Below, in pieces: positions 12,997 to 13,737 of a DNA stretch of 13,737 nucleotides. Source of the stretch: Synechococcus sp. PL34863bin_39. Its GTDB lineage: Bacteria > Cyanobacteriota > Cyanobacteriia > PCC-6307 > Cyanobiaceae. Each line of letters begins with the position of its first letter. The first letter of the stretch is position 1. A program made the position numbers and the translations under genes. The notes under the pieces are model-generated. The model was given only the letters and a program-made list of their open reading frames with translations, had not been told where the DNA came from and did not search any database. The stretch covers positions 1 through 13,737 of the forward strand of contig WTHL01000310.1 of NCBI GenBank assembly GCA_011523155.1. The letters run 5' to 3'.

Positions 12997-13515
12997 ATGT
13001 CTTTGAGCCGTTCCCTTGATCTTCCTGCCCTCGACAGGGTTGACACACTTGCCCAGGAACTGGCTCTTCTCCAGGACAAAGGCAAGCGACGCATCGCAAT
13101 TCTCGGCAGTCGCCACGTTCCGATCGTCGCGATCCACCTTGTCGAACTGATCGCGCGTTCCCTGGCCCAGGAAGGGCACTCCCTGATCACATCAGGAGCA
13201 CAGGGTGTGAATGCAGCCGTAATCCGCAGTGTGCTGGATGTGGATCCAGCCCAACTCACGGTGCTTCTGCCGCAGAGTCTTGATCGTCAACTGCCTGAGA
13301 TCCGCGACAGTCTTGAGAACGTCCTCCATCTGATCGAGAAACCTGAACAGGACGATCTTCCTCTTCCTCTGGCGAGCAGTCTCTGTAACCAGGACATCAT
13401 CAGTCGCTGCGATCAGCTGATCTGCCTGGCTTTTCATGACAGTGAAACGCTTCTGAACAGCTGCAGGAGCGCCGAGGACATGGGCAAGGTCGTCAGTCTT
13501 CTGTTCTTCGACTGA
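12997..13515 (+). CDS. DprA/Smf-like Rossmann-fold protein (DNA recombination-mediator protein A family)
   Basis: The product has 172 residues, much shorter than true DprA (about 290-380). The core fits the SMF/LOG-type Rossmann fold: RRIAILGSRHVP (31-42), LARSLAQEGHSLITSGAQGVNAA with the S66-G-A-x-G70 nucleotide-binding-like turn, QLTVLLPQSLDRQ (86-98) and the C-terminal CDQLICLAFHDSETLL (138-153). Cyanobacterial proteins of this size are commonly named 'DNA recombination-mediator protein A'; whether they load RecA or bind a nucleotide is unproven as far as I know. The only good start is ATG 12997. It follows the 20-bp inverted repeat and its last 23 bases overlap the convergent NfeD-like gene. 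Confidence 0.8.
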   Translation: MSLSRSLDLPALDRVDTLAQELALLQDKGKRRIAILGSRHVPIVAIHLVELIARSLAQEGHSLITSGAQGVNAAVIRSVLDVDPAQLTVLLPQSLDRQLPEIRDSLENVLHLIEKPEQDDLPLPLASSLCNQDIISRCDQLICLAFHDSETLLNSCRSAEDMGKVVSLLFFD

Positions 13516-13737
13516 TCGTCGCCATCCCCATCACCTGAAGCTGCGTCCCTTCGCGCCCCACCACAAGAACCTGGTCACCGTCGCTGAGGTCCCTGTCGAG
13601 ATCCAGCGATGCCGCCGCCCAGCTCTGTCCATGCCAGCGGACTCGCCCATCCCCTCCGGCAGGGATGGGTTTGATCACCTCAGCCAGATCCTCCCGTTGA
13701 CGCCGGTTGACGGCCTCAGGATTCCGTCCTCCGGACC
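13493..13737 (-). CDS. C-terminal part of an NfeD-like protein (partial)
   Basis: The frame is open to the right edge, so the N-terminus lies outside the window. A GTG at 13676-13678 exists but is probably internal. The visible 81 residues start with a polar, charged segment (NPEAVNRRQREDLAEV) and end with a small beta-rich domain: DGRVRWHGQSWAAASLDLDRD, then LSDGDQVLVVGREGTQLQVMG. This is the usual pattern of the OB-fold domain at the C-terminus of NfeD proteins (G-x-V/A...W-x-A...G..V.VV...G..L.V). NfeD proteins are membrane proteins that often work with SPFH/stomatin proteins in membrane organisation; that partner is not visible here. Its end overlaps the DprA-like gene by 23 bases. Confidence 0.72.
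   Translation of the reverse strand, partial: SGGRNPEAVNRRQREDLAEVIKPIPAGGDGRVRWHGQSWAAASLDLDRDLSDGDQVLVVGREGTQLQVMGMATISRRTED

Overview
The window is ordinary chromosomal DNA of a marine picocyanobacterium, most likely a high-GC Synechococcus. The markers are photosystem I genes psaF and psaJ, a high-light-inducible (hli) gene next to tsaD, an L19 with an extended N-terminus, compact gene packing and a GC-rich codon bias. The genus is inferred from gene content; I could not run a comparison. I see no CRISPR array, insertion sequence, integrase, prophage gene or clear sign of recent transfer.

Layout. 1-39 holds the last codons of a rightward gene, probably gmk. It converges on the leftward psaF-psaJ pair, which ends in a strong hairpin plus T-run (about 77-106). 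tsaD then runs rightward from a short divergent region and is followed by a 73-residue hli gene. A leftward PilT-type ATPase (2208-3443) is divergent from a rightward run of four tightly packed genes: wecB, a DUF1643 gene, an 81-codon unknown and a CPA1-type cation/proton antiporter (3538-6763). The first three junctions of this run all overlap.

The antiporter overlaps the 3' end of leftward gltX by 51 bases. gltX lies only 20 bases downstream of tRNA-Asp(GTC), and both appear to share one promoter (8301-8330). Further right, a second leftward unit runs from a small PepSY-like membrane gene through rplS, tRNA-Trp(CCA) and a 62-codon unknown, ending in a clear terminator (8429-8455).

From 9785 the genes are map (rightward), an SDR oxidoreductase (leftward, overlapping the map end by 20 bases), a divergent unknown of about 120 residues, a free-standing P-loop/DRTGG protein resembling the N-terminal part of long phosphotransacetylases, a DprA-like Rossmann-fold protein and the 3' part of a leftward NfeD-like gene that runs off the window.

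Most genes are housekeeping: tRNA modification and charging, translation, N-terminal methionine removal and photosystem I. The surface or envelope theme is limited to PilT, WecB, the antiporter and the NfeD-like protein. I found no convincing undescribed multi-gene system. The best candidates for a second look are a perfect 20-bp inverted repeat at 12918-12958, the odd 5' end of pilT (an open frame with no canonical start, plus a C8 tract), the overlapping DUF1643/81-codon pair, and the free-standing DRTGG protein with a degenerate signature motif.
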